Assembly (NCBI RefSeq): GCF_002239585.1
Contig: NZ_NDFH01000003.1
Span: 930,001-994,000, forward strand
Length of the DNA stretch: 64,000 nucleotides
Origin: Psychromonas sp. CD1
GTDB taxonomy: Bacteria; Pseudomonadota; Gammaproteobacteria; Enterobacterales; Psychromonadaceae
Direction of reading: 5' to 3'
Position numbers and translations under genes: made by a program. Positions 31,348 through 45,128 of this stretch are shown here, one piece after another; positions within the stretch are counted from its first letter, which is position 1; the number at the start of each line of letters is the position of its first letter. The notes beneath the pieces are model-generated. The model was not told the DNA's origin, did not search any database, and was given only the letters and a program-made list of their open reading frames with translations.

Positions 31348-31626
31348 TTAATTTTTTTTGGGGATAATACGGAAAAAAGTTTCGCCTTCTTTGATCAAAC
31401 CTAATTCATTGCGAGCACGTTCTTCAATCGCCCCTTCACCTTGACTTAAATCTTTGATTTCAGCAAACATTCGCTGATTACGCTTTATTAATTCAGCATT
31501 ACTTTTAATGGCCAAAGCCACTTCGTCCACTAAAACCTTATGTTCTTGCATGCCATTTTTCCCCCACCAAAGATGGTATTGCTCAAGCGCAAAGATAAAC
31601 ACCAATATCATAAAAAATAAACGCAT
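31348..31626 (-). CDS. ftsB: Cell division protein FtsB
   Basis: Bitopic inner-membrane protein of 92 residues that forms the FtsQ-FtsB-FtsL subcomplex of the divisome. A single N-terminal transmembrane helix (MRLFFMILVFIFAL) is followed by a coiled coil, then the RARNELGLIKEGETFFRII tail typical of the family. The frame is open from 31641, but GGAG just inside that ATG serves the ATG at 31626 with a 9-base spacing, so 31626 is the better start. First gene after the eno terminator. Confidence 0.92.
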   Translation of the reverse strand: MRLFFMILVFIFALEQYHLWWGKNGMQEHKVLVDEVALAIKSNAELIKRNQRMFAEIKDLSQGEGAIEERARNELGLIKEGETFFRIIPKKN

Positions 31627-31710
31627 ACAATAGATCTCCATCTAAATAACTATTTTTGCATATTAATAATAAAAAAGATAAAAAAGATTTAAATTAACTC
31701 TGTTTCTTAT

Positions 31711-31741
31711 AAAAAATCCCCGCCTAAGCGAGGATTTTTAT
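31711..31741 (-). terminator. Terminator of eno
   Basis: AAAAATCC-C-CGC / GCG-A-GGATTTTT hairpin with loop CTAA and one mismatch, followed by a T-run on the minus strand. Lies 23 bp past the eno stop. Confidence 0.82.
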
Positions 31742-31763
31742 TTAAACAAATATACGTTTAAAT

Positions 31764-33089
<1,326 letters not shown>

Positions 33090-33170
33090 TTAAAAATATG
33101 TAAATTTGTCACTAAAATAATATTCTATGTGTAATTTTCTAACAAAACGGAATGTTCTGTCAACTACAAA

Positions 33171-34823
<1,653 letters not shown>

Positions 34824-34920
34824 TTAGGAATAATTGTAGTTTGTTGTACGGTTATTCTGATTTATTTAATCCCGTACGGATGGAGAAGTAGTATAACAAA
34901 CAGAAGTTCGACAATCTACT

Positions 34921-35472
34921 TCACAGTTTTAATAATGAAAAATAATATTGCCAATCAAACTTTTTACCCGGATCTTGTTTCCGCCGAGGCGCGATATCGC
35001 TATGCGCAGCTATGCGTGTATTATTTATTCGTGGATAGTTTAATTTTATCTGATCCGTTAATTTTGCCAATGCATGATACTGCGCGTTTGTATAAGAAGA
35101 GTAAACCGTACCTTCTAATTCAATACCAATCGAGTAATCATTACACTTAGACACCCCCATAAACGAGGAGTCTCCAGCGTGCCAAGCACGTAAAGAAAAA
35201 GGCACATATTGTTGGATATGCCCATCTCGATAAATAACACAATGTGCCGAAACTTGTAAGTTTTGTAAAATACTAAAACTAGAATGTGTTTGGCAGTCTA
35301 ATCTACCCATAAATAGATCATGTATTGCGCCTCCCGCATAGTGTCCTTCAGGCAAACTAATACAATGGATGACTAATAAACTTATGACGCTTTTTTCTGG
35401 ACGCGCATCACAAAATGGGCTTTTAAATTTTTTAGCACGTTGATAGCGTCCATATTCATCTATTTTATTCAC
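34921..35472 (-). CDS. ampD: 1,6-anhydro-N-acetylmuramyl-L-alanine amidase AmpD
   Basis: Cytoplasmic zinc amidase of 183 residues that trims anhydro-muropeptides during cell-wall recycling. Zinc ligands: His in LLVIHCISLP, His in RIAAHSDIAP, and Asp in RKQDPGKKFDW. SAHCVIYRDGHIQQYVP and NDYSIGIELEG are family motifs. The start is GTG at 35472, chosen because a perfect AGGAGG (35481-35486 on the plus strand as CCTCCT) lies 8 bases upstream. AmpD loss derepresses AmpC-type beta-lactamases elsewhere; no ampC or ampR is nearby. Confidence 0.95.
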   Translation of the reverse strand: MNKIDEYGRYQRAKKFKSPFCDARPEKSVISLLVIHCISLPEGHYAGGAIHDLFMGRLDCQTHSSFSILQNLQVSAHCVIYRDGHIQQYVPFSLRAWHAGDSSFMGVSKCNDYSIGIELEGTVYSSYTNAQYHALAKLTDQIKLNYPRINNTRIAAHSDIAPRRKQDPGKKFDWQYYFSLLKL

Positions 35473-35655
35473 GGTAATTGCCTCCTTTTATATAATAGCG
35501 AGTTAAGGTACTCCACACGTTTAAAGCTAAAACGCATATCTATTAGTAAGACGCTCCTTTAAATACATTTTAGCATGACCTAAAATAGTGCTAATTATTG
35601 AGTCAAAGTATAGATTTAAATAGATACTAGCTTTTATTTTCGGTATATTTCACAT

Positions 35656-35687
35656 AAAAAAGGTGCTAATTTAAGCACCTTTTTTTA
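35656..35687 (-). terminator. Terminator of guaBA
   Basis: 12-bp stem AAAAAAGGTGCT / AGCACCTTTTTT (35656-35667 with 35674-35685), loop of 6, T-run on the minus strand. 19 bp past the guaA stop. Confidence 0.88.
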
Positions 35688-35706
35688 AACTAAGCAGATA
35701 AAAAGC

Positions 35707-37287
35707 TTATTCCCACTCAATCGTTGCAGGAGGTTTACCCGACACATCATAAACCACTCGAGATATTCCATCGATTTCATTAATGATCCGATTTGATACA
35801 TGCCCAATTAAATCATATGGGAGATGCGACCAACGTGCGGTCATAAAATCAATGGTTTCAACACAACGCAGTGCAACCACCCAATCATATTTCCGACAAT
35901 CCCCCATGACACCTACCGAACGTACCGGTAAAAACACCACAAACGCTTGGCTCACTTTATGATAGAGGTCAGCTTTATGTAATTCTTCAATAAAAATAGC
36001 ATCAGCACGACGTAACAGATCGCAATATTCTTTTTTCACTTCACCTAAAACGCGCACGCCCAACCCAGGACCTGGAAAAGGATGACGGTAAAGCATATCA
36101 TGTGGCAAACCTAGCTCTAATCCTATTTTACGTACTTCATCTTTAAAAAGCTCACGCAAAGGTTCGACTAAACCTAGTGCCATATCATCCGGTAAACCAC
36201 CCACATTGTGATGAGATTTAATAACATGTGCTTTCCCATTTTTAGTGGCTGCAGACTCAATTACATCAGGGTAAATAGTACCTTGTGCCAGCCATTTTGC
36301 ATTATTGAGCTTTTTAGATTCTTCATCAAAAATTTCAATAAAAACACGGCCAATAATTTTACGTTTTGCTTCAGGATCAGCAACGCCCACCATCGCATCT
36401 AAGAAACGAGATTCAGCCTTAACATGTACTATTTTCAAACCAAATCGGCCAGCAAACATATCCATCACTTGCTGCCCTTCATCAAGGCGTAGTAATCCAT
36501 TATCAACGAAAACACACGTTAACTTATCACCAATAGCACGTTGTAATAACATGGCTACCACCGAAGAATCCACACCTCCGGAGAGACCTAAAATAACCTC
36601 ATCATCACCTATTTGGGTTTTCATTCGTTCGATAGCATCGTCTATTATCGACGCAGACGTCCACAGTGTTGAACACCCACAAATATCTACCACAAAATTA
36701 CGTAACATACGTTCGCCTTGGCGTGTATGAGTTACTTCTGGATGAAATTGCACACCATAAAAGTTTTTTTCTATGTGCGCTATTGCGGCAAATTCACAAG
36801 TAGCAGTATTGGCTAATGTCACGAATCCACTTGGAATAGACGACACCTTATCACCATGGCTCATCCATACATCTAATAAACTTTTACTATCATCGGCAAC
36901 ATCATCTTCGAGGCCAGCAAAAAAATTAGACGCATGTTGTACTTTGACTTGTGCATAACCAAATTCACCTTCTCCGGTGCCTTGGATAACACTACCACCT
37001 AATTGTTCAGACATTGTTTGCATACCATAACAAATGCCTAAAACGGGAATGCCAGCATTAAATACATATTCTGGAGCGCGGGGTGAGTTAAGCGCAGTCA
37101 CACTCTCTGGCCCACCAGCAAGAATGATACCCGTAGGAGAGAACTCTTTGATATCCGCAGCGCACACATCCCAGCTCCAAAGCTCACAATAAACACCAAT
37201 TTCTCGTACTCGGCGAGCAATTAGTTGCGTATACTGAGAACCAAAATCTAAAATTAAAATACGTTGCTTATGGATATTTGTTGTCAT
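35707..37287 (-). CDS. guaA: GMP synthase (glutamine-hydrolysing)
   Basis: Converts XMP to GMP. 526 residues (E. coli 525). The N-terminal class I amidotransferase has Cys in [11 protein letters not shown] and His-Glu in [11 protein letters not shown]. The ATP-pyrophosphatase P-loop is [15 protein letters not shown]. The C-terminal dimerisation domain ends [10 protein letters not shown]. It is 98 bp downstream of guaB, which makes its substrate; a hairpin lies between. Confidence 0.99.
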   Translation of the reverse strand: MTTNIHKQRILILDFGSQYTQLIARRVREIGVYCELWSWDVCAADIKEFSPTGIILAGGPESVTALNSPRAPEYVFNAGIPVLGICYGMQTMSEQLGGSVIQGTGEGEFGYAQVKVQHASNFFAGLEDDVADDSKSLLDVWMSHGDKVSSIPSGFVTLANTATCEFAAIAHIEKNFYGVQFHPEVTHTRQGERMLRNFVVDICGCSTLWTSASIIDDAIERMKTQIGDDEVILGLSGGVDSSVVAMLLQRAIGDKLTCVFVDNGLLRLDEGQQVMDMFAGRFGLKIVHVKAESRFLDAMVGVADPEAKRKIIGRVFIEIFDEESKKLNNAKWLAQGTIYPDVIESAATKNGKAHVIKSHHNVGGLPDDMALGLVEPLRELFKDEVRKIGLELGLPHDMLYRHPFPGPGLGVRVLGEVKKEYCDLLRRADAIFIEELHKADLYHKVSQAFVVFLPVRSVGVMGDCRKYDWVVALRCVETIDFMTARWSHLPYDLIGHVSNRIINEIDGISRVVYDVSGKPPATIEWE

Positions 37288-37306
37288 TATTAATCCTTTA
37301 AAAAAT

Positions 37307-37334
37307 AATAAAAGAGAGTTCCCCCTCTTTTATT
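37307..37334 (-). terminator. Hairpin between guaB and guaA
   Basis: Perfect 10-bp stem AATAAAAGAG / CTCTTTTATT (37307-37316 with 37325-37334), loop of 8; on the minus strand it runs into an A/T-rich tract with T6. It could attenuate transcription from guaB into guaA or act only as an mRNA-stabilising stem. Confidence 0.5.
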
Positions 37335-37385
37335 GATAATACTTGTACGGGGATTAGCCCTTAAATATTTACATGCGTTAAGATT

Positions 37386-38852
37386 TTAACTACCTGTACG
37401 ATAATTCGGTGCTTCTTTTGTGATAGCCACATCATGCACGTGGCTTTCGCCCATTCCAGCACTGGTTATTTTTACAAACATGGCTTTCGTATTCATTTCT
37501 TTAATTGTTGCACACCCAGTCAGTCCCATTGATGAACGTACGCCACCCATCTGCTGATGAATTATCTCTTTGACTTTACCTTTATACGCAACGCGACCTT
37601 CAATACCCTCGGGTACCAATTTATCCGACGCGTTATCACTTTGAAAATATCTATCGGATGAACCTTTGGACATTGCGGCGAGCGATCCCATACCGCGGTA
37701 AGATTTAAAAGAGCGTCCTTGGAATAAAATTATTTCTCCAGGGGACTCTTCAGTACCTGCGAACATCCCCCCCATCATGACGCATGAGGCTCCCGCTGCA
37801 AGCGCCTTAGCGATATCGCCTGAAAAACGGATACCACCATCAGCAATGACAGGAATACCCGTACCTTTAAGTGCGTCAACCGCATCAGAAATAGCCGTCA
37901 GTTGTGGAACGCCCACGCCTGTCACAATACGTGTAGTACAAATAGAGCCTGGGCCTATTCCTACTTTAACCGCATTACAACCCGCAGCCACTAAGGCTTT
38001 AGCCCCATCTCCGGTCGCCACATTACCCCCTACAATCTGTAAGTCAGGGTAACTCGCACGCGTTGCTTTTATTCGATCTAATACACCTTGAGAGTGCCCA
38101 TGTGAAGAGTCGATTAATAATACATCTACACCAGCTTCAACTAAAGCATCAATACGCTTTTCATTGCCAGCACTCGCACCCACCGCAGCACCAACACGTA
38201 ACCGACCCAACGAATCCTTACACGCATTAGGTTTACGCTCTGCTTTTCGAAAATCTTTAACGGTGATCATACCTTGTAATTTAAAGTTTTCATCAACCAA
38301 CAAGACCTTTTCAATACGTTTTGAATGCATTAAAGCTTCAATTTCATCACGCTCAGTATTAGGTCGCGCAGTAACAAGATTTTCTTTAATAGTCATTACA
38401 TCAGAAACACATTTATTCAAATCTGTTTCAAATAAAACGTCTCGACCTGTAATAATACCCACTAACATCCCAGAAGATTCAATCACAGGATAACCAGCAA
38501 AACCATGCTTTTCAGTTAATGCTTTTATTTCATATAAGGTTGTTGTAGGGGAAACCGTGATAGGATTTGCAACAACACCACTTTCATGAATTTTAACTAA
38601 ACGTACTTGCTCAGCTTGTACTTCAATTGACATGTTTTTATGGATAAAACCGATACCACCTTCTTGTGCCAATGCAATCGCAAAACGCGCTTCGGTAACG
38701 GTATCCATCGCGGCGGAGACGACAGGAATGTTCAATGTTATAGAGGGTGTTAATAGTGTTTTTAAATCAGCAGTATTAGGTAGAACAGTTGACAGGGCGG
38801 GGACTAATAACACATCATCAAATGTTAATGCTTCTTTGGCTATTCTTAGCAT
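37386..38852 (-). CDS. guaB: IMP dehydrogenase
   Basis: Oxidises IMP to XMP with NAD+, the committed step to GMP. 488 residues from ATG 38852, as in E. coli; the frame is open to 38867, but [16 protein letters not shown] is the conserved N-terminus. Two CBS domains are inserted (roughly residues 90-205). The catalytic Cys is in [34 protein letters not shown] and [10 protein letters not shown] (flap) are present. A good sigma-70 promoter lies 71 bp upstream. Confidence 0.99.
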   Translation of the reverse strand: MLRIAKEALTFDDVLLVPALSTVLPNTADLKTLLTPSITLNIPVVSAAMDTVTEARFAIALAQEGGIGFIHKNMSIEVQAEQVRLVKIHESGVVANPITVSPTTTLYEIKALTEKHGFAGYPVIESSGMLVGIITGRDVLFETDLNKCVSDVMTIKENLVTARPNTERDEIEALMHSKRIEKVLLVDENFKLQGMITVKDFRKAERKPNACKDSLGRLRVGAAVGASAGNEKRIDALVEAGVDVLLIDSSHGHSQGVLDRIKATRASYPDLQIVGGNVATGDGAKALVAAGCNAVKVGIGPGSICTTRIVTGVGVPQLTAISDAVDALKGTGIPVIADGGIRFSGDIAKALAAGASCVMMGGMFAGTEESPGEIILFQGRSFKSYRGMGSLAAMSKGSSDRYFQSDNASDKLVPEGIEGRVAYKGKVKEIIHQQMGGVRSSMGLTGCATIKEMNTKAMFVKITSAGMGESHVHDVAITKEAPNYRTGS

Positions 38853-39187
38853 GTTGCAATATCTCACTTATAGTTGGGAGGATTGATCAATACCTTTGCT
38901 CTGGGTATTATATTGCTGAAGGAGTATATTGCAGTACTAGCGCAAATGCAAGTATAATTTCCAGAATGGTGATCTGCATCACTAAATATAGAAGGTAAGT
39001 CCACTTTAGAAGTTTAATTTACACTTTCTTTTGCTTAAATTATAAAGATGTTAATATCAGATCTCTTTACTAGCACTCAACTTTAATTTTCCATATAACA
39101 AGATGAGTAATACTGCTCATTAATTCAATTGTTTGACTTAAAGAATTGGTCCATTAAACATTTGAAAATGCTTCTTATCTACGAATA
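38853..39187. other. Divergent intergenic region between guaB and xseA
   Basis: 335 bp that must hold the promoters of both genes. The guaB promoter is visible (38923-38951). The sequence CGCAAATGC beside it resembles half of a PurR operator, but the second half is missing, so I do not call a site. No ORF or RNA gene. Confidence 0.4.
38923..38951 (-). promoter_or_regulatory. Sigma-70 promoter of guaBA
   Basis: On the minus strand TTGCAT (38951-38946), a 17-base spacer, then TATACT (38928-38923): four of six and five of six matches to the consensus at the ideal distance, upstream of guaB. Confidence 0.7.
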
Positions 39188-40531
39188 ATGATAATTAAAA
39201 TGAACTCAGAAAATAAAAACATTTATAGTGTGACACGTCTTAATCGCGCAGCAAAATCTCTTTTAGAGAATGGCTTAGGTTTTATTTGGCTCTCTGCAGA
39301 AATATCAAACTTAACCATCGCCATTTCTGGTCATTGGTATTTCACCTTAAAGGATCATGGTGCCCAAGTGAAATGCGCTATGTTTAAAGGCAGTAATAGG
39401 CACACACACTTTACACCTAAACACGGCCAACAAGTTCTGGTCAGAGGTAAACTCAGCCTTTATGAAGCACGTGGCGACTATCAATTAATCATTGAAAGTA
39501 TGCAAGCTGAAGGCGATGGAGCCTTAAAAAAACAATTTGAAGCACTAAAATGCCAACTTGCTAGCGAAGGTCTGTTTTCTACTAAACAGAAAAAGATATT
39601 ACCTCATATTATCCAACGTATCGGGATTATTACCTCTACAACTGGCGCAGCTTTGTTTGATATATTAAGTGTTTTAAAGCGTAGAGATCCTCGTTTACAA
39701 GTGATAATTTATCCGAGTTTAGTACAAGGACAAAGTAGTGCCGCCTCTATTGTTACACAAATTCAATTGGCTAATGCTCGCAATGAATGCGACCTTTTAA
39801 TTGTTGGTAGAGGGGGTGGCTCATTAGAGGATTTAGCTTGTTTTAATGACATCCAAGTTGCTTATGCTATTTTTAAAAGCAACCTCCCGATAATAAGTGC
39901 TGTCGGCCATGAAATAGACGTCACTATTAGCGATTTTGTCGCAGATATTAGAGCTGCAACCCCGTCTGCAGCAGCTGAACTTGTGAGTCAAAATAAAACA
40001 TTTGTTATCTCACAACTTTCAACATTAGTTTCTCATTTACAACGCGCTATCTCAACTTATATACAGCATGATGTTCACCAACATAGCCTTCTACAAGAAA
40101 AGTTAAAACAACAAGATCCACAACATAAATTACAACAAAAAAAATTAATGACCGATGAGTTAAGTCTACGTTTAAGCTATGCTATACAACAGACAATCAG
40201 TAAAGCATCTCAAAAAAATGCAACGTTCAATGCAAGTTTACGCCAATGTAGCCCACAAAGAATCGTTGCGTTAAGTCAGCAAAAACAGATTCAATTACAC
40301 TCACATTTACAAACTAGCTTACTTAATTATTTCAAGAAAAAGCAAATGCATTTACACTCAAAAATGGCTCAGCTAAATGCTGTAAGTCCCCTTGCAACTC
40401 TCGCTCGAGGCTACGCTATAGTTAAAAATGCACAAGGTAAAGTGGTAACTGATGTTACGACACTCGAGAATGAAAGCTATATCAACATTCACTTTTCAAA
40501 AGGGGAAGTACAAGCAAAAATCATTAAATAA
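39188..40531 (+). CDS. xseA: Exodeoxyribonuclease VII large subunit
   Basis: Catalytic subunit of the single-strand exonuclease ExoVII, which works with the small subunit XseB (not in the window). 447 residues (E. coli 456). N-terminal OB-fold with FIWLSAEISNLTIAISGHWYFTLKD, then the nuclease core RIGIITSTTGAALFDIL, LIVGRGGGSLEDLACFND, ISAVGHEIDVTISDFVADIRAATPSAAAEL, and a long coiled coil (about 270-380). ATG 39200 (MNSENKN) is an alternative start; neither has a clear ribosome binding site. Divergent from guaB, as in many gammaproteobacteria. Confidence 0.97.
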   Translation: MIIKMNSENKNIYSVTRLNRAAKSLLENGLGFIWLSAEISNLTIAISGHWYFTLKDHGAQVKCAMFKGSNRHTHFTPKHGQQVLVRGKLSLYEARGDYQLIIESMQAEGDGALKKQFEALKCQLASEGLFSTKQKKILPHIIQRIGIITSTTGAALFDILSVLKRRDPRLQVIIYPSLVQGQSSAASIVTQIQLANARNECDLLIVGRGGGSLEDLACFNDIQVAYAIFKSNLPIISAVGHEIDVTISDFVADIRAATPSAAAELVSQNKTFVISQLSTLVSHLQRAISTYIQHDVHQHSLLQEKLKQQDPQHKLQQKKLMTDELSLRLSYAIQQTISKASQKNATFNASLRQCSPQRIVALSQQKQIQLHSHLQTSLLNYFKKKQMHLHSKMAQLNAVSPLATLARGYAIVKNAQGKVVTDVTTLENESYINIHFSKGEVQAKIIK

Positions 40532-40556
40532 ACACTGATGATATAAGGGGATATCT

Positions 40557-40593
40557 CCTTGTTTAAACGCCATTCACGCGAATTTAAACAAGG
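40557..40593. terminator. Inverted repeat between convergent xseA and proA
   Basis: 11-bp stem CCTTGTTTAAA / TTTAAACAAGG (40557-40567 with 40583-40593) with a short inner CGC/GCG pairing. There is no long U-run on either side, so its action as a terminator is likely but not certain. Confidence 0.5.
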
Positions 40594-40620
40594 AACGTTG
40601 TACACATACATTTCAAATGC

Positions 40621-41868
40621 CTATTGACGCACTAAATAATCCCCTACTCCAATCCATTTGTAAGTGGTTAATGCTTGTAAACCCATAGGCCCACGTGCAT
40701 GTAATTTTTGCGTCGATACGGCTACTTCAGAGCCTAATCCAAACTGACCACCATCTGTAAAACGGGTGCTAGCATTGACATATACCACGGCCGAATTAAC
40801 GGCATTAATAAATTTGTTCGTTTGCCTAAGATCATTACTTAAAATACCATCGCTATGCTGTGAGCTAAATTCACGAATATGCTCTAATGCAGCATTTAAG
40901 TCGCTCACCACTTTTATACTTAGATGTAAAGACAACCATTCTCGAGAAAAATCATTTTCTTGCGCAGCGATCGCGGCATCACCTAAAATTGCTTTTGCCT
41001 TTTCTTCTGCCACTAAGGTCACGCCTAACGGGACGAGGCGATTAGCTAATTTATTTAAAAATTGAGGTGCAATACTAGCATCGACCAATAATGTATCAAG
41101 CGCATTACATACCGCGGGCCGTTGTACTTTAGCATTTTCTATAATGGCCAACGCTTTTTCAAAATCCGCGGTTTTTTCAACATATAAATGGCAAATACCA
41201 ATGCCCCCTATAATTACCGGAATATTACTGTTTTCTTTACAAAATCGTTGTAACCCTGCATTACCACGTGGAATAATCATATCCACGTATTTATCCATTT
41301 TAAGTAATTGTGCCACCAAAGCTCTGTCTGTATTATCTATGTATTGTACCGCGGCTTTCGGTAATCCAGCGGCGCCTAATGCTTCTTGGATAATTTTCAC
41401 TAAAACAATATTTGAATAAATTGTTTCTTTCCCTCCACGTAAAATACAAGCATTACCCGTTTTTAAACAAAGTGTTGCAATATCAATCGTGACATTCGGA
41501 CGCGCTTCATAAATAACCCCAATCACACCAATCGGCACCCGGCGTTTACATAACCTCAATGTATTTTCAAGTACTTGGCTATCAAACTCCTCTCCCACAG
41601 GGTCTTTTAATCGAATAACTTGTCGCAAGTCACTAATAATATTAGATAGTCTATCGGCATCTAGAAGGAGACGATCTAATAAAGCATCGCTTAATCCAGC
41701 TTCTATTCCTGCATCAATATCTTTCTTATTAGCGTCTAAAATCAAAGGTTGCTGCGCCTCTAGTGCACTGGCGATAAACTCAAGAGCCTCATTTTTTTTA
41801 TGACTATCTAAGAGAGCCAATTCATAACTCGCCTGTTGCGCTCGTTTCCCAATTTCTAATAAATTCAT
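40621..41868 (-). CDS. proA: Gamma-glutamyl phosphate reductase
   Basis: Second step of proline synthesis: reduces glutamyl 5-phosphate to glutamate semialdehyde with NADPH. 415 residues. [26 protein letters not shown], the catalytic Cys in [15 protein letters not shown], and HSDGILSND are typical. The frame opens with a TTG at 41874, but ATG 41868 has AAGGA 7 bases upstream. proB ends 51 bp upstream in the same direction, giving a proBA operon. Confidence 0.98.
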   Translation of the reverse strand: MNLLEIGKRAQQASYELALLDSHKKNEALEFIASALEAQQPLILDANKKDIDAGIEAGLSDALLDRLLLDADRLSNIISDLRQVIRLKDPVGEEFDSQVLENTLRLCKRRVPIGVIGVIYEARPNVTIDIATLCLKTGNACILRGGKETIYSNIVLVKIIQEALGAAGLPKAAVQYIDNTDRALVAQLLKMDKYVDMIIPRGNAGLQRFCKENSNIPVIIGGIGICHLYVEKTADFEKALAIIENAKVQRPAVCNALDTLLVDASIAPQFLNKLANRLVPLGVTLVAEEKAKAILGDAAIAAQENDFSREWLSLHLSIKVVSDLNAALEHIREFSSQHSDGILSNDLRQTNKFINAVNSAVVYVNASTRFTDGGQFGLGSEVAVSTQKLHARGPMGLQALTTYKWIGVGDYLVRQ

Positions 41869-41919
41869 ATTCAATTCCTTATGCTCTCACGCATATCCTT
41901 AGGCGATTTTATTTCTTAT

Positions 41920-43029
41920 TTACAATAATACTAAATCATCTCGATGTATGACAACACTTCCATGTTCATAACCTAAACACGACTCAATCAAGTGCGAGTG
42001 TATGCCTTTGATTTTATTGATATCTATGCTTTTATAACGTACTACACCTCGCGCCAGAGATTTCCCATTCACATCACAAATAAATACTACAGAGCCTCGT
42101 ACAAATTTATCTTGTATGGAGAGTATGCCTTTGGCTAATAAGCTACTACCTGATTTAAGTAAGGCATGTGAGGCCCCCGCATCAATAATAATTTTACCCG
42201 CAATACGTGACCCCGCAAATATCCAATTTTTACGTTTTTCTAAACGATTTTTAAGTGTACTAAAACGCGTTCCTACCGATTTATTATGTAGTGCATCAAT
42301 GATGACATTTTCACGAAACCCCGACGCGATAATAACCTCTATACCCGCACCATTGGCAACCGTCGCAGATTCGATTTTTGTTGCCATGCCACCAACACCT
42401 AATCCCCCAACACTGCCACCCGCTAAGGCATGTATGGCATCATTGATTTCCGTTATCTCTGGGATTAATTTTGCATTTTTATCAAAACGAGGATCGGCTG
42501 TAAACAAACCTTTTTGATCGGTTAAGAGTAACAGTTGCTCCGCATCCGCAAGTAAAGCCACCAACGCGGATAAATTATCATTATCCCCCACTTTTATTTC
42601 ACTGGTTGCCACAGCATCATTCTCATTAATGAGGGGAATGATATTATATTTTAAAAGTGTTTTTAGGGTATCGCGTGCATTTAAAAATCGAACTCGATCA
42701 TCTAAATCTGCTCGCGTTAATAACATTTGTCCCACATGTATTGAATAAATTCTAAATAACGCTTCCCATTCTTTGATCAGTTGTCCTTGTCCAACCGCTG
42801 CATACATCTGTTTATTTGCAATGGTCGCTTTAATATCTGGAAAGCCTAAATATTCTTTTCCCGCGGCGATAGCCCCTGAGGTTACGACTACTATATGATG
42901 CCCTTGCTTATGTAATAATGCACATTGACGCACAATCTCTAACATATGCGCTCTATCAAGTTTATTAGTACCTCGGGTCAAAACACTTGTACCCAGTTTA
43001 ACAACTATTGTTTTTTTATTGATTTTCAT
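41920..43029 (-). CDS. proB: Glutamate 5-kinase
   Basis: First, feedback-inhibited step of proline synthesis. 369 residues (E. coli 367). Amino-acid kinase domain with [40 protein letters not shown] and [19 protein letters not shown]. The C-terminal PUA domain (from about residue 275) is present. It heads the proBA operon. A terminator separates it from crl upstream. Confidence 0.98.
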   Translation of the reverse strand: MKINKKTIVVKLGTSVLTRGTNKLDRAHMLEIVRQCALLHKQGHHIVVVTSGAIAAGKEYLGFPDIKATIANKQMYAAVGQGQLIKEWEALFRIYSIHVGQMLLTRADLDDRVRFLNARDTLKTLLKYNIIPLINENDAVATSEIKVGDNDNLSALVALLADAEQLLLLTDQKGLFTADPRFDKNAKLIPEITEINDAIHALAGGSVGGLGVGGMATKIESATVANGAGIEVIIASGFRENVIIDALHNKSVGTRFSTLKNRLEKRKNWIFAGSRIAGKIIIDAGASHALLKSGSSLLAKGILSIQDKFVRGSVVFICDVNGKSLARGVVRYKSIDINKIKGIHSHLIESCLGYEHGSVVIHRDDLVLL

Positions 43030-43047
43030 AGACTTTTATTTTCTTAT

Positions 43048-43080
43048 AAAAAAACAGCAACAATATGTCGCTGTTTTTTT
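43048..43080 (-). terminator. Terminator of crl
   Basis: 11-bp stem AAAAAAACAGC / GCTGTTTTTTT (43048-43058 with 43070-43080), loop of 11, with a U-run on the minus strand. It separates crl from proBA. Confidence 0.82.
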
Positions 43081-43130
43081 AATGTGTTACCTGTGTTAAT
43101 GACTCTTTTATTTAGAATTTATTACGCTTA

Positions 43131-43523
43131 TCAAACTTCCGTTAATATCGCTTCGCGAGCGCATAGAGAGGTGCCAGTATCTTCTTCAATTAATGTTTTA
43201 ATCTTTAATAAAAAAAGTTCAAATGCAGTGTCCACTTGTTTTTTATCTTCTTTTTTTAGTTTACAGACAACCCAATCACCTTCTTTATTATACATTCCAT
43301 CAAAACGTTCATATTCAAATCCCGTATCCACTCGATAGAGCATTGCCCACCAACCATAAAACTCACGCTCTTCCGGCAAAGCCGTGGCATCAACACATAC
43401 CTCTAAACAATCAAAAAAGAAACTATCTTCTGTCGATTTTAATTTACGAAAATAAGGGCCTAAATCGGTAAATAACTTAAATAATCGCCCTCTTGATGGC
43501 ATTTTTTTTATGCTCGCAGTCAT
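43131..43523 (-). CDS. crl: Sigma factor-binding protein Crl
   Basis: Small protein of 130 residues that binds sigma-S and helps it join core RNA polymerase. RLFKLFTDLGPYFRKL, FFFDCLEVCVDA and REFYGWWAMLYRV match the Crl family, including the aromatic WW patch of the sigma-binding face. AGGAG lies 7 bases before the ATG. It follows frsA by 46 bp. Its partner gene rpoS is also in the window, 16 kb away, and retains the DPE motif that Crl contacts. Confidence 0.93.
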   Translation of the reverse strand: MTASIKKMPSRGRLFKLFTDLGPYFRKLKSTEDSFFFDCLEVCVDATALPEEREFYGWWAMLYRVDTGFEYERFDGMYNKEGDWVVCKLKKEDKKQVDTAFELFLLKIKTLIEEDTGTSLCAREAILTEV

Positions 43524-43569
43524 GTCTTAGCTCCTATAGAATTTAATATAATAAAAAACTTACCATTCA

Positions 43570-44826
43570 CTAACGCAGATGTCTTGCTAACCATTGAGCA
43601 GAATAACTCAACGAGTTCAAATATGATGTAAAAATAGGGGGTTTATCAAGGATCTGAGTTTCCCCTTCTCGACTTGCTCTTGCAATGGCCTTTAAATCTT
43701 TATCGTCGCATAGCATATCATGCTTATGACCAATACTTAAAAAAGGTGTATTTATACGTTTACGTGCTAACAATCCCTGTTTAATCAGCGAAAAAGGAAT
43801 GCACTGTGGATATAGCTGCGTAATATCTGAGCTATTAAGTTGTAAACGTGAAGCAAAACAGTCTAATAATACTGGGGGGAGCTCTTTAAATTTTTCAATA
43901 TCATCAAATATAGAAGACACTGTCGCTCCCACTGAAACCACTGATTTAACTGCTTTTGGCTCTAAGAATGCAAGTCGGATTGCAATATTCCCACCAAAAC
44001 GCATGCCCATTAACGCGATCTTCGTTTGATCAACCCAGGGGACTTTTTTCATGTAATTAACAATAGCTTGATGTAATTGTGAAGAATCTTGCGTCAGCTT
44101 TATTTGTGATGAAAAACCTATGCCAGGAATGTCGACGGTTAACATAGCGATACCTACAGGCGCGAGATCCTTTTCAAACAATGGATACAGGTCGCATTGC
44201 AACATATCTATTCCACCACTTACAATAACGAGTGGATGAATATGCTCAGTATGAGGTAAATGTAAATAACAAATAATTTCTTTCCCTTGAAAGGGAATTT
44301 TAATCTCTTTTAAAATCGTTTTGCTATTGTATTTAAATGACTCTCGATAATTATTAAATGCCAATACTTGCGCCTGTATGCTTAATTCATCACCTTTTAA
44401 ATGTGGGTAACTTGCCACACTATAAAATTGAGATGCAATATAAAAAGCTTTTTGAGCAGCACTGTCATCACCATCTAGGGCAAACTTCTTTGCCTTTTTT
44501 TGATAAAACATGCCTTTTTGTGTCCACTCATAAGTCCAATTTCCAGAACGATATCCAATCACAGTATCAATAATCTCAGCATGACTACGTTGCTGTTTAG
44601 ATGCTGAGATTTTAGCAAGAACATCATAACAGTCAATCATCTCAAGACCTTGCCAAGACCATAGTAAAAATTTAAGTAAACGATACCAACCAGAACGTCC
44701 TTCTGCATCATCCGATGAATCCGCTACTTTTTTATTTTTTTTTGTCAAAGAATTAGCGATAATGGTAGAAGTTTCTTGTACATGGCGTTTTTGTGCAAAA
44801 AGTATTTTAGATAAATTCTCAGACAT
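43570..44826 (-). CDS. frsA: FrsA family alpha/beta-hydrolase-fold protein
   Basis: 418 residues (E. coli FrsA 414). N-terminal helical region, then an alpha/beta hydrolase core: PLVIVSGGIDMLQCDLYPLF, MLTVDIPGIGFSS, and the elbow LMGMRFGGNIAIRLA. The nucleophile Ser of the usual GxSxG motif is replaced by Arg, as in other FrsA proteins, so a plain esterase role is doubtful. FrsA was described in vibrios and E. coli as a fermentation/respiration switch protein that binds IIA-Glc; this function is debated. frsA-crl adjacency is conserved. Confidence 0.9.
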   Translation of the reverse strand: MSENLSKILFAQKRHVQETSTIIANSLTKKNKKVADSSDDAEGRSGWYRLLKFLLWSWQGLEMIDCYDVLAKISASKQQRSHAEIIDTVIGYRSGNWTYEWTQKGMFYQKKAKKFALDGDDSAAQKAFYIASQFYSVASYPHLKGDELSIQAQVLAFNNYRESFKYNSKTILKEIKIPFQGKEIICYLHLPHTEHIHPLVIVSGGIDMLQCDLYPLFEKDLAPVGIAMLTVDIPGIGFSSQIKLTQDSSQLHQAIVNYMKKVPWVDQTKIALMGMRFGGNIAIRLAFLEPKAVKSVVSVGATVSSIFDDIEKFKELPPVLLDCFASRLQLNSSDITQLYPQCIPFSLIKQGLLARKRINTPFLSIGHKHDMLCDDKDLKAIARASREGETQILDKPPIFTSYLNSLSYSAQWLARHLR

Positions 44827-45128
44827 AAGTTACTCAGCAAATTAAAATTTAAAAGAATATATATATTACACATAACTAACAATGCCAAATAACAAATAAT
44901 TTATCACTGTTTTATCTATATTTTCGAATATTATGCTAGTTGTTTTTTGCTCATCTAAAATCTACTATTTTTTTTGATAATGACTCTCAGTTAAAAATAG
45001 CCTACAGCCTATTCAGATTAAATATAAGAAACGTATACGGTTATTTTTTTAGAATCTTAGCATGGATCCCGCTCTTTTTCTCATCTTAAATAATAGGAAT
45101 TAATTGCACACATAAACAATGTAAATAC
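44827..45128. other. Intergenic region between dnaE and frsA
   Basis: 302 bp, strongly AT-rich. In E. coli and many relatives accA follows dnaE here; no accA fragment is visible. No clear terminator for dnaE and no ORF. The frsA promoter should lie near 44830-44950, but I cannot point to it. Confidence 0.4.

Noticed and set aside
34991..35020. GCTATGCGCA/GCTATGCGTG near-repeat
   Set aside because: It lies in ampD and encodes the conserved zinc-binding RIAAHSD stretch; codon use explains it.
38940..38955. PurR operator near the guaB promoter
   Set aside because: Only the CGCAAA half resembles the consensus; the second half is absent.
43223..43471. Plus-strand ORFs opposite crl and proB
   Set aside because: They lie wholly opposite well-supported genes and have no ribosome binding site or recognisable product.
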